From positions 25,728-89,727 of the forward strand of contig CANGNA010000008.1 in assembly GCA_947455215.1 (NCBI GenBank): 64,000 bases of DNA, read 5' to 3'. The number at the start of each line of letters is the position of its first letter. Positions within the stretch are counted from its first letter, which is position 1. This stretch comes from Chitinophagaceae bacterium (GTDB lineage: Bacteria; Bacteroidota; Bacteroidia; Chitinophagales; Chitinophagaceae). This document shows positions 7,964-14,910 of the stretch, piece by piece. The notes under the pieces were generated by a model. That model was not told the DNA's origin. It saw nothing but the letters and a program-made list of their open reading frames with translations, and searched no databases. Made by a program: the position numbers and the translations under genes.

Positions 7964-8442
7964 TTGCCGGCAATTTTACTTGAGGTATGGGGGGTTAACT
8001 TATTGTATTTAGTTGGTTTAGAGAAATAACGTTTTTATGCATATCTGCCGATGTGGCAATTTGTGCAATTTTTTCTGCCGGTGGTGTTTGCATAGTGATG
8101 GTGCGGCGAGGTTTTGGTTTTGCATCAGCCGCGGTGTAAAATTGATGTAAGAATAAATAATTGCCAAATTGAAAAAGCATCATGCCACGCCATTTTGTGG
8201 ATAACTGTTGCCAATTATTTGACGGCGTGCGGTATAAACATATTGATCGTTTTTCATGTTGTACTAAAAATTTTCTGCGCGAAGAAAGTGGTGTTTTGAG
8301 GGTTAAACAGATGAGATGATATCGCGTGGTTGTGTACCTACGGCACACATGTTGTTTTATATGTTTCCCGCTACAAACCTTTTGCCGCCTACGGGGCAAT
8401 GTTAGTTGATGATCTTTTGCGTTGAGGCGTGTAGCATAAAGG
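7964..8442. other. AT-rich region with recurring GGCAATT motifs, no convincing gene
   Basis: No gene can be supported. The only long open frame, on the minus strand at 7995-8399, has no family character. The segment carries recurring TTGCC/GGCAA half-sites: TTGCCGGCAATTTT at 7964-7977, TGGCAATTT at 8054-8062, TGCAATTTTTT at 8064-8074, ATTGCCAAATTG at 8160-8171 and TTGCCAATTA at 8208-8217. These may be regulator sites or relics of a decayed gene. Confidence 0.4.
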
Positions 8443-8531
8443 TATCTTTCGCGCTTTCAGCGCTTGTGTCTTTTTGTTTTCGTACCCGGGACTGCATCCC
8501 GGGCTATTGTCTTTCGCGCTTTCAGCGCTGC
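8443..8531. repeat. Mini-palindrome repeat block 1
   Basis: Three palindromes in 89 bases: GCGCTTTCAGCGC at 8451-8463 and again at 8516-8528, each preceded by TCTTTC, and CCCGGGACTGCATCCCGGG at 8485-8503 followed by CTATT. The same arrangement occurs in block 2 at 18105-18221. These look like dispersed REP-like intergenic elements. Confidence 0.75.
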
Positions 8532-8608
8532 TCATTTGCTAACTACGGCAATGGGAAACCAACATATCTATTGGTGTAGGAATATTAATCGTTACGGCCC
8601 TTATGCGC

Positions 8609-9136
8609 TTAATCTTCTATAATAGCTTTTATGCCCGCTCTCACGCGTTTATATTTCCCCCTCGTTATTGTCCACATTATTACAATGATAAGGGTGAGTA
8701 CGCCAATAGGAATAAGAAGCGGCAATGCATTAAATACCTTACTGCCGGCAAGCCAGCTAAAAAGAAGTATTATAAATAGCAGGCTCAAAACAAGCCATAG
8801 TATAACAACAATATTCGTAAAGAAAATGGATTCTCCTGCACGCCGCAGCTCCACTGTCACGGTTACGCCACGTCCACTATATCTTATAGTAGTCTCAGCC
8901 TCATTATTAATGGGCATTGAAGAACCCCGGTTAACTATCCCTGAATCATAGAACTCCAGTATCACAATTTCTTCTTCAGCAACAGACACCATAACATTAT
9001 CGTCAATCGTCAGCTGAGTGGTGAAATAGCGAAAGTTATCTTGCACGTTTGCCCAGTTTACCGGTTCTATTGCATAGCTGTACTGTAACGACCGGCCAGA
9101 CAAGGAGCAAAATATGTACTGGAAAAACTCTTTCAC
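8609..9136 (-). CDS. Membrane protein of unknown function with two TM helices
   Basis: A 175-residue protein. Residues 1-110 are soluble and beta-rich (TTQLTIDDNVMVSVAEEEIV, RYSGRGVTVTVELRRAG). Two hydrophobic helices follow (FTNIVVILWLVLSLLFIILLF and ALPLLIPIGVLTLIIVIMW), then a basic cytoplasmic tail RGKYKRVRAG. I recognise no family. It lies 12 bases downstream of a TPR membrane protein on the same strand and is probably in its operon. Confidence 0.7.
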   Translation of the reverse strand: MKEFFQYIFCSLSGRSLQYSYAIEPVNWANVQDNFRYFTTQLTIDDNVMVSVAEEEIVILEFYDSGIVNRGSSMPINNEAETTIRYSGRGVTVTVELRRAGESIFFTNIVVILWLVLSLLFIILLFSWLAGSKVFNALPLLIPIGVLTLIIVIMWTITRGKYKRVRAGIKAIIED

Positions 9137-9148
9137 CTTGGTTATTTA

Positions 9149-9886
9149 TTACAGTTCCTTTTTCGACTTCTGTATCCACTCCGCGTTCAGGCGGCGTACG
9201 TGTTTGGGGTGCAGGTCTTTTTCGTTTTGTATGGTTTGGAACTGTTCCCGGGCCTCGTTTGTGCGGCCAGCGTTTTTCAGCATCAACCCGTAGAAGTAGT
9301 GCCCCGCAATGGAGTGGTGTACCCGTACGCATTTCAGGTACTCTGTTTCTGCCTTTTCCATTTGCCCGTTGCCTTCCAGGGCGCGGGCGTATAGCAGGTC
9401 GTCTTCGGGTTTATCGAACCGGTTGTTCTTTTCTTTCAGTGCTTTTTCGAAATACTGCACGCTCTCTGCAAACTGGTTGTCTTGAAACAGCAGGCGGGCC
9501 AATTCCAGCATCATACCGGGATCGTGCTCGTAAATGCCGGTGAGGCAGGAGCGTACCAACTCTATAGCACGGGTATACTGGCGCTGGCGGGCGTATTCTG
9601 CGGCCAGGTTGAGGCGGTTGGCATCGGTATCGGCCACGCGTAATGTGCGTTCCAGGTCTTTGATACGGCCGGTGGGGTTGATCGTGTATTGTACGTCGGT
9701 TGCTATTTTATCGGTGCGCAGGCCGGGCAATATCTCCCGCACAAAATAGATGACCGCGCCCACCAATGGCAGGAAGATGAGCAGGTACAGCCAATCTTTA
9801 CGGTTAGTTTTTATGGCATGAAAAATAAAGATGACCTGGACGATACCTACCAGATAGTAATAAGATGAGTTTATATAAGGGAACAT
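9149..9886 (-). CDS. Membrane-anchored TPR protein
   Basis: A 245-residue protein. Residues about 9-25 (LVGIVQVIFIFHAIK) and 33-50 (LYLLIFLPLVGAVIYFV) form two membrane helices of the PLDc_N-like pattern. From residue 70 on come TPR-type helical pairs: NRLNLAAEYARQRQYTRAIE, MMLELARLLFQDNQFAESVQ, LLYARALEGNGQMEKAETEY and HYFYGLMLKNAGRTNEAREQ. TPRs bind partner proteins, so this is probably a membrane-tethered scaffold; the partner is unknown. It is the first gene of a two-gene operon with the membrane protein at 8609-9136. Confidence 0.8.
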   Translation of the reverse strand: MFPYINSSYYYLVGIVQVIFIFHAIKTNRKDWLYLLIFLPLVGAVIYFVREILPGLRTDKIATDVQYTINPTGRIKDLERTLRVADTDANRLNLAAEYARQRQYTRAIELVRSCLTGIYEHDPGMMLELARLLFQDNQFAESVQYFEKALKEKNNRFDKPEDDLLYARALEGNGQMEKAETEYLKCVRVHHSIAGHYFYGLMLKNAGRTNEAREQFQTIQNEKDLHPKHVRRLNAEWIQKSKKEL

Positions 9887-10130
9887 TCAACGTGTGGTTT
9901 TGGCAAAGAAATGAAAAATGCGGGATAGTTTGCGGCGATCGTGGCACTGATACTGCAGTCATATAATACCGAGCCGAGTATAATGCGCAATTATTATTCT
10001 TGAAAATATTGTTAAGTGACATACTATTTTTCATGCTGACAGTAATGGGGCTGAAAAAATTGCAAGTCATATGTCAAACTTTCTTATCAAGTGCTCCGGC
10101 ATGATGGTTGCATGAAGATGAGTAAACAAA

Positions 10131-10136
10131 AGGAGG
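10131..10136 (+). promoter_or_regulatory. Strong Shine-Dalgarno site of hsp20
   Basis: AGGAGG, five bases before the ATG at 10142, is a near-perfect complement of the 16S rRNA tail. Such sites are rare in this window, where start codons generally lack them. It decides the Hsp20 start against an upstream in-frame ATG at 10091. Confidence 0.85.
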
Positions 10137-10141
10137 AAAAT

Positions 10142-10609
10142 ATGAACACGCTAATGAAAAGGACGAACGGCACAAATGCGCCGGCAGCAGGTTTCAGCGG
10201 TATGGTGGATAGGATCTTCCAGGACAACCTGAACCGCTTTTTTAACGATGACTTTTGGGGTTTTAACGGGCCCGACCGGTCGCTAAGTGTGCCGGTCAAT
10301 ATCCGGGAGACAGCGAAGAGTTATGAAATAGATGTAATTGTGCCGGGACTTAAGAAAGATGATCTTAAAGTGACGGCAGATGGCCATGTGCTTACCATCA
10401 GCTATGAGCATCGGAATGACGATACTGCGGCGCAGGACGGCTGGTTACGTAAAGAGTATAAAACGCGCTCTTTCAGTCGCAGCTTTACCATTGATGATAC
10501 GGTGGATGTATCGAAGATAGCAGCCAGCTATGAGCAGGGTATCCTGCACGTGGACGTACCTAAGCGGCAAGAGGCGCAGGCACTCGCCCGTACTATAGAA
10601 ATAAAATAA
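10142..10609 (+). CDS. Small heat-shock protein, Hsp20/alpha-crystallin family
   Basis: A 155-residue ATP-independent holdase that binds unfolding proteins under stress and forms oligomers. The N-terminal arm (residues 1-50) is Phe- and Asn-rich (FQDNLNRFFNDDFWGF). The alpha-crystallin domain runs from about VPVNIRETAKSYEIDVIVPG through KKDDLKVTADGHVLTI to the conserved SYEQGILHVDVPKR near residue 130, which carries the AxxxxGvLxV motif. The start is fixed by the Shine-Dalgarno site at 10131-10136. It is monocistronic and followed by a long hairpin at 10621-10657. Confidence 0.93.
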   Translation: MNTLMKRTNGTNAPAAGFSGMVDRIFQDNLNRFFNDDFWGFNGPDRSLSVPVNIRETAKSYEIDVIVPGLKKDDLKVTADGHVLTISYEHRNDDTAAQDGWLRKEYKTRSFSRSFTIDDTVDVSKIAASYEQGILHVDVPKRQEAQALARTIEIK

Positions 10610-10620
10610 AGTAGGATTTT

Positions 10621-10657
10621 GAGGCTCGGCAGGCGTAGTATACGCCTGCCGAGCCTC
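10621..10657 (+). terminator. 17-bp perfect hairpin after hsp20
   Basis: A perfect 17-bp stem (arms starting GAGGCTCGGCAGGCGTA, loop GTA) lies 11 bases after the hsp20 stop. No T tract follows on the plus strand, so it may act as an mRNA 3'-end stabiliser or a processed terminator. Confidence 0.6.
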
Positions 10658-10724
10658 TATGTTAGCTGGTTTTCTTGTTGTTATTTGACCGGCAGTTATT
10701 GTTGAACCTTAAAACGTTAAACAT

Positions 10725-11042
10725 ATGGCTACCCTTCAAAAAATATTTGAGAATATTCAACGCTTAGCCGGGATAGTTGGTGTTGTGTTCCTGGTTGCGT
10801 TTTTATTTACCTGTTTTATTTCCGGGCTGCTTTTATTCATGCCCATTTTTGTAGTGATCGCCCTGTCCTTGCTCATGGCCACACAAATACGCGCTGCGTA
10901 TTTGCGTGCCAGGGCTGTGGCAGGGTCCTATTTTGCACACGAGCTTTCGTCGCTATCGAAGATATGGGCTATGCATAGGCGCCATATTATTCACTACAGG
11001 AAGAATAACGCACAGCATCGGAATGCAGGCTTTACAGTATAA
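10725..11042 (+). CDS. Small membrane protein, unknown function
   Basis: A 105-residue protein with one long or two short hydrophobic helices between residues 15 and 53 (AGIVGVVFLVAFLFTCFISG, FMPIFVVIALSLLMA), followed by a basic, His- and Arg-rich cytoplasmic tail (AMHRRHIIHYRKNNAQHR). No family is recognised. It lies 115 bases after hsp20, beyond the hairpin, so co-expression is uncertain. Confidence 0.6.
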   Translation: MATLQKIFENIQRLAGIVGVVFLVAFLFTCFISGLLLFMPIFVVIALSLLMATQIRAAYLRARAVAGSYFAHELSSLSKIWAMHRRHIIHYRKNNAQHRNAGFTV

Positions 11043-11052
11043 GTGTCTTTCG

Positions 11053-11571
11053 CTACTGTTTGGTATAATTCCCGTTTATAGAATAGGTTACCCCATCTGC
11101 TACATTGTCGTAAGTATAATTACTTGTAGCAGCTGTGGCGTCAAGTAGATGTATCGTTCCGCTGATGGTATCGGGGATGGCAGTAGCGGTGCTGATGAGC
11201 CGCTTATAAAAAGTAATGGTCGACCTGTTGGCATCTATGATACCGGTAATGGTCTTACCGGCCGGCTGCCCTGCCAGAAAGCTGACAGACACAGTGGTGT
11301 CTGTAGCGCCGGGTGCTATTACCAGTGTTTGCATGTAGTTTGTTGCAGCGTTTACATTGTCGTAGCCCTTCCAACTGCCGGTGAAGCTCAACTGATCGCA
11401 GTGAGCGCCCGTATAGGCCGGAGGGCACAGGCAGGCGTTATCGGTACAGGTGCCGCCATTATTGCACACTACGCTGCACTTATCGTCGGGTGTGCAGGAT
11501 GTATATAATATTGCTGCCGCCGAAATGATGACAGTAAGTATGCTGATGATGCCGGTACGCAAACGGGACAT
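11053..11571 (-). CDS. Lipoprotein with an EGF-like domain
   Basis: A 172-residue exported lipoprotein. The signal peptide ends in a lipobox-like LYTSC with Cys26 as the lipidation site. Residues about 33-59 form an EGF-like module with six cysteines (C33, C37, C43, C48, C50, C59) and the pattern NGGTCTDNACLCPPAYTGAHC split across it. The rest (FTGSWKGYD to the end) is a beta-rich domain of the kind in bacterial lipocalin-like lipoproteins. The start at 11571 gives a normal signal peptide; a longer in-frame extension does not. It is convergent with the small membrane protein gene, 10 bases between stops. Confidence 0.8.
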   Translation of the reverse strand: MSRLRTGIISILTVIISAAAILYTSCTPDDKCSVVCNNGGTCTDNACLCPPAYTGAHCDQLSFTGSWKGYDNVNAATNYMQTLVIAPGATDTTVSVSFLAGQPAGKTITGIIDANRSTITFYKRLISTATAIPDTISGTIHLLDATAATSNYTYDNVADGVTYSINGNYTKQ

Positions 11572-11665
11572 AGCGTATAATTTTTTGCAAAATAAAGGTA
11601 GTAAAGGATCCGTGCCAACAGGTATTATTAAGTTTTTTATAAGAATGATGCAATTCAATAAACCT

Positions 11666-11673
11666 TACATTTG
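11666..11673 (+). promoter_or_regulatory. -7 promoter element of the TPR gene
   Basis: TACATTTG matches TAnnTTTG and lies 24 bases before the ATG of the TPR gene at 11698. No clear -33 TTTG is present. Confidence 0.5.
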
Positions 11674-11697
11674 ACCATATAAAGTATTACAAAGAAC

Positions 11698-13539
11698 ATG
11701 ATGCCTGGCAAGTGGCTTAAAATAGTATTGGTGAGTGGCATGGCAATAATGTCTTGCGACACTTTGTGGGCGCAGGGCGGCACATGGACAGCGCCGCCTG
11801 TAAACAGGCTGGAAAAGGCCCAGGGCTACGAGGCTACCAGGGAATATGATAAGGCCATAGAATTGTATCGTCAGCTATACGAGGAAAGCGGCGAGGCCAT
11901 GTACCCGCCCTATATCAATGTACTGATCGCCGCGCAGAAATATAAAGATGCCGAGAAGGTAGCGCAGGGGCTTATTGCCAAAAACAGCACTACCAATATG
12001 CCCGAGGTGGACCTGGGGCGTATATATAAACTGGAAGGCAAGGATAAAAAAGCGGCGGAAATGTTTGACGGTGTGGTGGCCCGGATCAACGGCGACGACA
12101 TGCTTACCCAACGTATTGTAAGGGCATTTACCGATGCCGGCCTTAACGATTACGCTATAAAGGCGTATGAGACTGCCATACAAAAGCTGGGCAACTCTAT
12201 ACTCTATGGTTTGCAGCTGGCAACGCTTTATGCAAAGGCCGATAAACTGGATAAGGCCATGGAGACGGTACTGGCTACCGGGCCGGGGCAGTTCTTTACC
12301 ATAGAGAATGTAAAAGCACTCTTCCTGCAATGGATAGGTACGGACCCAAAGAAGTTGCAAACGGCACAGAAGTATCTGTTGAAACGCATCAACGATGATC
12401 CGGGCAATATCTTTTATGTGCAGTTGCTTACGTGGATATATACCCAGAAAGATGACTGGGATGGCGCCCTGATACAGATGGAGGCGATAGACGAGCGGAA
12501 CAATGAAGATGGCCGCACATTGATAGACTTTGCAGCCACGGCAGTAAGGGCAGAAAAATATCAGACAGCATATAAGGCATACGACGAGGTGCTGGCCAAA
12601 GGCGCAGATAGGCCGCTGTATGCGGTAGCAAAAAAGGAAAAGATGAGCGCAGAGTTGCAGGAATTGCAACACACCCCCGACTACAAACCGGAGACCGTTA
12701 CCAGCCTGCTGGGTGAGTATAATGAGTTGTTTAACACGTACCCTTCTTTTTATGGTACACCCACCGTGAGCGATTATGCCATGGTGGCGGCCCAATATGC
12801 CGACAGTATAGATAAGGGCATTGCCATTTTAGAAAAGGCGATCAAATACCCGGACACCAAGCCAAAGCTGGCCGGTACACTGAAGCTGCAGTTGGGCGAC
12901 TATTACCTGATAAAGGGCAAAGTGTGGGAAGCATCGCTGCTGTATAGCCAGGTAGATAAAGAATTTAAGCAGGATGCGCAGGGCGAGGAGGCCCGTTTCC
13001 GCAATGCCAAGCTGCATTATTACCGTGGCGATTTTGACTGGGCCCAGAGCATGCTTACAGTACTGAAACGCAGTACCAGCGAACTGATAGCCAATGACGC
13101 GCTGTTCCTGTCGGTGCAGATAACGGAGAATGCGCCCGATAGTAACTACTATGCGCTGTCGCGCTTTGCGTATGCTGACCTGTTGCTGTTCCAGAACAAG
13201 GATAAACAGGCCGAAGCATTGCTGGACAGCATATCGGCAGCCTTCCCTAAACATGAGCTGAATGACGATATCATTATGCAACGTGCCAAGATAGAACTGA
13301 AGCACCGCCAATATGATAAGGCCATAGCGTTACTGACCGACATAGCACAGAAATACAGCCAGGATGTGCTGGCCGATGATGCCATCTTCCAGATAGCGGA
13401 GATATATTATAACAACCTGCACAAGAAAGACAGCGCCAAGGAATATTACGAACGGTTAATAATAGACTACCCTGGCAGCACATTTGTGCAAACTGCCCGC
13501 CAACGCCTGCAGGATATCAATAACCCTGTAGCGCCATAG
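11698..13539 (+). CDS. Secreted tetratricopeptide-repeat protein
   Basis: A 613-residue protein with an N-terminal signal peptide (LKIVLVSGMAIMSCDTLWAQ, cleavage near residue 26). Nearly all the mature part is TPR-like helical repeats, for example RLEKAQGYEATREYDKAIEL near 37-56, the pairs around 140-200, and a C-terminal set with KHRQYDKAIALLTDIAQKY and SAKEYYERLIIDYPGSTFV, which resembles the TPR of BamD/YbgF-type envelope proteins. It is probably periplasmic and mediates protein contacts; the partner is unknown. The signal sequence contains SCDTLWAQ, but the Cys is not in a good lipobox. Met1 and Met2 are both ATG and either may start. Confidence 0.85.
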   Translation: MMPGKWLKIVLVSGMAIMSCDTLWAQGGTWTAPPVNRLEKAQGYEATREYDKAIELYRQLYEESGEAMYPPYINVLIAAQKYKDAEKVAQGLIAKNSTTNMPEVDLGRIYKLEGKDKKAAEMFDGVVARINGDDMLTQRIVRAFTDAGLNDYAIKAYETAIQKLGNSILYGLQLATLYAKADKLDKAMETVLATGPGQFFTIENVKALFLQWIGTDPKKLQTAQKYLLKRINDDPGNIFYVQLLTWIYTQKDDWDGALIQMEAIDERNNEDGRTLIDFAATAVRAEKYQTAYKAYDEVLAKGADRPLYAVAKKEKMSAELQELQHTPDYKPETVTSLLGEYNELFNTYPSFYGTPTVSDYAMVAAQYADSIDKGIAILEKAIKYPDTKPKLAGTLKLQLGDYYLIKGKVWEASLLYSQVDKEFKQDAQGEEARFRNAKLHYYRGDFDWAQSMLTVLKRSTSELIANDALFLSVQITENAPDSNYYALSRFAYADLLLFQNKDKQAEALLDSISAAFPKHELNDDIIMQRAKIELKHRQYDKAIALLTDIAQKYSQDVLADDAIFQIAEIYYNNLHKKDSAKEYYERLIIDYPGSTFVQTARQRLQDINNPVAP

Positions 13540-13626
13540 TTGCCATATATAATGATGATTAACAGGTGGATAAGCTTGTTTTTTCAAAAAATGCCGGGTT
13601 GCGCCCATAGTTTGGCATAAAACCTT

Positions 13627-13634
13627 TATTTTTG
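13627..13634 (+). promoter_or_regulatory. -7 promoter element of the DUF5606 gene
   Basis: TATTTTTG matches TAnnTTTG and lies 24 bases upstream of the ATG at 13659. The only nearby TTTG, at 13611, is too close (12-base spacer) for a standard -33. Confidence 0.45.
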
Positions 13635-13658
13635 CTACCCTTTTACATATATATAAAT

Positions 13659-14228
13659 ATGCAGTATAGAGAGATCGTATCAGTAACCGGATTGAGTGGA
13701 TTGTACCAGTTATTGACCACCAAGAGCGACGGAGCCATAGTGCGCAACATTGGAGATAAGACTACCAAGTTCATCTCTGCCCGCCAGCACAACGTTACCC
13801 CGCTCGAAAGCATCGAGGTATATACTACTTCAGATAACGTGCGCCTGCACAATGTGTTCCAGAGCATGCAGCAGAGCGAGGCTACTACTCCACTGGCCGA
13901 CCCTAAGTCGTCTAACGATGTGATCAAGGGTTACTTCCGTGTAGTGTTCCCTGATTTTGATGAGGAGCGCGTATATGTAAGCGACATGAAGAAGATGCTG
14001 AAGTGGTATGAACTGCTGAAAGCAAACGATCTGCTGAACTTTGACGTGGCTGCTGAAGAAGCACCTGCTACAGAAGAAGCGCCTGCTGCTGTGGAAGTAC
14101 CGGCTGAAGAAAAGCCAGCTAAGAAGGCTGCTGCCAAGAAGAAGAAGGCAGAACCAGCTGCTGAGGGTGAAGCAGAAGAGAAGCCAGCTAAGAAGGCTGC
14201 TCCTAAAAAGAAGAAGACAGAAGAGTAA
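13659..14228 (+). CDS. DUF5606 domain protein with Lys-Ala-rich tail
   Basis: A 189-residue protein. Residues 1-125 (MQYREIVSVTGLSGLYQLL, TTKFISARQHNVTPLES, FPDFDEERVYVSDMKKMLKW) match the DUF5606 domain, conserved across Bacteroidota and of unknown role. From residue 130 on the tail is low-complexity, made of EEAPA/EEKPAKKAA/KKKKAE repeats, similar to histone H1-like or nucleic-acid-binding tails. The start is the ATG at 13659; an upstream in-frame codon in the AT-rich leader adds nothing conserved. Any role in binding nucleic acid is inference from the tail alone. Confidence 0.85.
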   Translation: MQYREIVSVTGLSGLYQLLTTKSDGAIVRNIGDKTTKFISARQHNVTPLESIEVYTTSDNVRLHNVFQSMQQSEATTPLADPKSSNDVIKGYFRVVFPDFDEERVYVSDMKKMLKWYELLKANDLLNFDVAAEEAPATEEAPAAVEVPAEEKPAKKAAAKKKKAEPAAEGEAEEKPAKKAAPKKKKTEE

Positions 14229-14250
14229 TCATTTTCTGCTACCTATATTT

Positions 14251-14284
14251 ACACAGCCCGCAACTTGCGGGCTGTTGTGTTTTA
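14251..14284 (+). terminator. Rho-independent terminator of the DUF5606 gene
   Basis: CAGCCCGCAA pairs with TTGCGGGCTG (10-bp stem at 14254-14263 and 14265-14274, extended by ACA/TGT) and is followed by GTGTTTT. Confidence 0.8.
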
Positions 14285-14384
14285 GCGGCCGTTTGTTTGT
14301 TAAGATTTTAATAAAGGGCTACCTTAGGAAAACCGCATGATAATGGCATGCGTTTATTATATCCAAACAATCAAACCAATACAC

Positions 14385-14903
14385 ATGCGTACATCATTAT
14401 TGCTGGTGTTCTGTTTCTTCGTCATGGCCAGTTGTGCCAATGCGCAGCGGTCGAACACCAATGCCAGCCACAAGAACAATCCATATTATTCCCGTACTGA
14501 TACTACACCGTTGCATGTGAGCAATGCCGAATGGAAGAAGGTGCTGCCGGCAGAGGTGTATGACATAGCACGCATGAAAGGCACAGAATATGCCTATAGC
14601 GGCGAATACTACAAGACCGACGAGAAGGGCACCTACTACTGCTTTGCCTGCGGCAATAAGCTGTTCCGGTCTACGGGCAAGTTTGCCAGCACCTGTGGGT
14701 GGCCAAGCTTCTTTGAGACCATCAGGCCCAATGCAGCTAAATATACCCCGGACAATTCTCATGGCATGGAACGCACAGAAGTGACCTGTGGCCGCTGCGG
14801 CGCGCACCTGGGTCACTTGTTTGATGACGGTCCGCCACCAAGCTATAAGAGATATTGCATGAACTCGCTGGTACTGGAATTTGTGCCTGATGCACATAAA
14901 TAG
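14385..14903 (+). CDS. msrB: Peptide-methionine (R)-S-oxide reductase, secreted lipoprotein form
   Basis: A 172-residue MsrB that reduces methionine-R-sulfoxide in proteins. The signal peptide MRTSLLLVFCFFVMASC has a lipobox-like end with Cys17, so the enzyme is probably a lipoprotein in the periplasm. The SelR domain has both zinc-binding pairs (CFACGNKLF and CGRCGAHLGH), the substrate-binding CGWPSFF and HLGHLFDDG, and the catalytic Cys in RYCMNSLVLEF near the C-terminus. The start at 14385 gives the signal peptide; an in-frame Met further up at 14337 does not. It is convergent with the histidine kinase gene. Confidence 0.94.
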   Translation: MRTSLLLVFCFFVMASCANAQRSNTNASHKNNPYYSRTDTTPLHVSNAEWKKVLPAEVYDIARMKGTEYAYSGEYYKTDEKGTYYCFACGNKLFRSTGKFASTCGWPSFFETIRPNAAKYTPDNSHGMERTEVTCGRCGAHLGHLFDDGPPPSYKRYCMNSLVLEFVPDAHK

Positions 14904-14910
14904 TGCGTGC

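Noticed and set aside
7995..8399. 134-codon open frame on the minus strand
   Set aside because: Biased composition, no recognisable domain, no promoter or start signal, and it lies in an apparently non-coding stretch.
11875..12795. 306-codon antisense frame inside the TPR gene
   Set aside because: It mirrors the codon structure of a well-supported gene; the product is Cys/His/Gln-rich without any family pattern.
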